8,831 nucleotides of DNA, from positions 1-8,831 of the forward strand of contig JAFOIS010000265.1 of the NCBI GenBank assembly GCA_017420605.1. Direction: 5' to 3'. The stretch is from Lachnospiraceae bacterium (lineage in GTDB: Bacteria > Bacillota > Clostridia > Lachnospirales > Lachnospiraceae). Every line of letters starts with the position of its first letter. Position 1 is the stretch's first letter. The notes beneath the pieces are model-generated. The model did not search any database. It saw only the letters and a program-made list of their open reading frames with translations, and was not told the origin of the DNA. The position numbers were made by a program, and so were the translations under genes. This document shows, piece by piece, positions 7,811-8,831 of this stretch.

Positions 7811-7840
7811 AATCCCTGACGGAAAGGTCAGGGATTTTTC
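7811..7840 (+). terminator. Intrinsic terminator after rpsU
   Basis: A perfect 10-bp stem (AATCCCTGAC at 7811-7820 with GTCAGGGATT at 7827-7836) closes a GGAAAG loop. It runs into a T tract at 7835-7839. It starts 7 bases after the rpsU stop. Confidence 0.93.
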
Positions 7841-7854
7841 ATAGGCACGGCGGA

Positions 7855-8831
7855 ATGAAGCAAAGACGCATAAAAAGATTATTCACGGGCAGAGTTGTGG
7901 TGATCGTGCTGGCGGGACTGATCCAGCTGGCATGGATCGCGATGACGATCGTACTGGTGTACCGTTATTCGATCCACATCAATACGATCGTCCTGTATCT
8001 TTCCGCAGTGCTCGTGATCGCCATCATGAACAGCCGCATGAATCCGGCTTACAAACTGACCTGGACGATCACCATCATGCTGGTGCCGGTCTTCGGTCTC
8101 CTGATGTATCTTGTATTCGGCCAGTCTGCCTTCTCACGCCGTATGATGAAGCGTCAGAGCGGTGCGCTTCCGCGCGTTTCCGAATGTCTTCCGGAAAAGG
8201 AGGAGGTGCGCGAAACGCTGGGAAAGCTTGACGGAGGAACATTCCTTCCGCAGAGCGATCTTATCCGCCGGACTATAGGATATCCGGTATTCACGGACTG
8301 CGGAACGGCCTATTATGCACGGGCAAAAGACGCGATGCCCGATATCATGGAGGCAGTGCGTTCCGCAAAGAAATACATCTTTCTCGAGTACTTTATTATC
8401 GACAGCGGAGCACTCTGGAAAAGTCTGCATGGTCTGCTTCTGGAAAAGGTGCGGGAGGGGGTCGACGTACGCGTGCTGTATGACGATCTCGGAAGCGCGG
8501 GGAAGCTGAGCCGCCATTATGATCACACCCTCGCCGGAGAGGGAATACGATGCTGCCGCTTCAACCCGGTACACCTGGTCAATTCGATGCGGATCAACAA
8601 CCGAGACCACCGCAAAATACTCGTGACAGACGGGACGTGCGCTTTTGTCGGCGGATTCAACGTGGCTGACGAATACATCGGGATCCGACGGCCGTTCGGC
8701 GACTGGAAAGACGCGGGCGTCCGGATCACAGGAGAAGCCGCCTTAGGCTTTGCGGTCATGTTTCTCGAGATGTGGGCGGCAGTCAGCGGAGAAAAGGAAG
8801 ATCTTGCGCGGTATACCGTGAAGATCGGGCA
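7855..8831 (+). CDS. cls: Cardiolipin synthase, N-terminal part
   Basis: Cardiolipin synthases of the phospholipase D superfamily join two phosphatidylglycerols at the cytoplasmic membrane. The frame is open from the ATG at 7855 to the right edge (325 complete codons; the family is about 480-510 residues). A basic start (MKQRRIKRLFTGR) precedes a membrane helix at about 13-36. Further hydrophobic segments lie at about 42-58 and 68-88, ending in the family-typical LMYLVFG. The first catalytic HKD motif is complete: His252, Lys254 and Asp259 (HRKILVTD), followed by FVGGFNVADEYI and DWKDAG. The second HKD motif lies outside the window. The start was chosen because the basic stretch before the first helix fits the inside-positive rule and the family. 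No good Shine-Dalgarno is seen (only GGCGG almost touching the ATG). The start is 14 bases after the rpsU terminator and no promoter is evident. Confidence 0.93.
   Translation, partial: MKQRRIKRLFTGRVVVIVLAGLIQLAWIAMTIVLVYRYSIHINTIVLYLSAVLVIAIMNSRMNPAYKLTWTITIMLVPVFGLLMYLVFGQSAFSRRMMKRQSGALPRVSECLPEKEEVRETLGKLDGGTFLPQSDLIRRTIGYPVFTDCGTAYYARAKDAMPDIMEAVRSAKKYIFLEYFIIDSGALWKSLHGLLLEKVREGVDVRVLYDDLGSAGKLSRHYDHTLAGEGIRCCRFNPVHLVNSMRINNRDHRKILVTDGTCAFVGGFNVADEYIGIRRPFGDWKDAGVRITGEAALGFAVMFLEMWAAVSGEKEDLARYTVKIG

Noticed and set aside
8134..8610. Minus-strand frame of 158 codons and a small + frame (7932-8231) in the cls region.
   Set aside because: Both overlap the well-supported cardiolipin synthase frame with its HKD motif. 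Their translations look like low-complexity shadow sequence.

Overview
The window looks like ordinary chromosome from a moderately GC-rich Firmicute of the class Clostridia, plausibly a Lachnospiraceae relative. This is inferred from the fhs-fchA-folD gene order, purine-rich Shine-Dalgarno sites, sigma-A-type promoters, U-tailed hairpin terminators, and the character of AlaRS and S21. No species can be named. Every gene lies on the + strand. I see no mobile element, CRISPR array, tRNA, rRNA or recognisable known riboswitch. The longest gap between genes is about 120 bases.

Region 1 (1-4793) reads as one tightly packed transcription unit. It opens inside fhs (formate-THF ligase, 5' end outside the window). 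It continues with fchA (methenyl-THF cyclohydrolase, FTCD_C family), folD (methylene-THF dehydrogenase), a membrane-anchored MutS-type ATPase, and rnhA (RNase HI), and ends at a strong intrinsic terminator. Gene junctions are +24, 0, -4 and -8 bases, which suggests translational coupling. The first three genes interconvert formate and methylene-THF. FolD lacks the catalytic Lys (Val52 instead) and the Gln (Phe99 instead) that the cyclohydrolase reaction needs in characterised bifunctional homologues, so the adjacent FchA probably supplies that step. The last two genes belong to families that act on nucleic acids.

Region 2 (4791-7507) is alaS with its own extended -10 promoter. The -35 box of that promoter sits in the tail of the upstream terminator, and the leader is too short for a T-box.

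Region 3 (7523-7840) is rpsU (ribosomal protein S21). It has a near-consensus promoter, a hairpin starting at the predicted 5' end of the mRNA, a doubled purine-rich ribosome-binding site and a strong terminator.

Region 4 (7855-8831) is the 5' part of a cardiolipin synthase gene that runs off the window, with no clear promoter or ribosome-binding site of its own.

No wholly new system is evident. The most interesting points are the apparent split of the FolD activities between two proteins, the membrane MutS-like ATPase coupled to a folate operon, and the structured rpsU leader.
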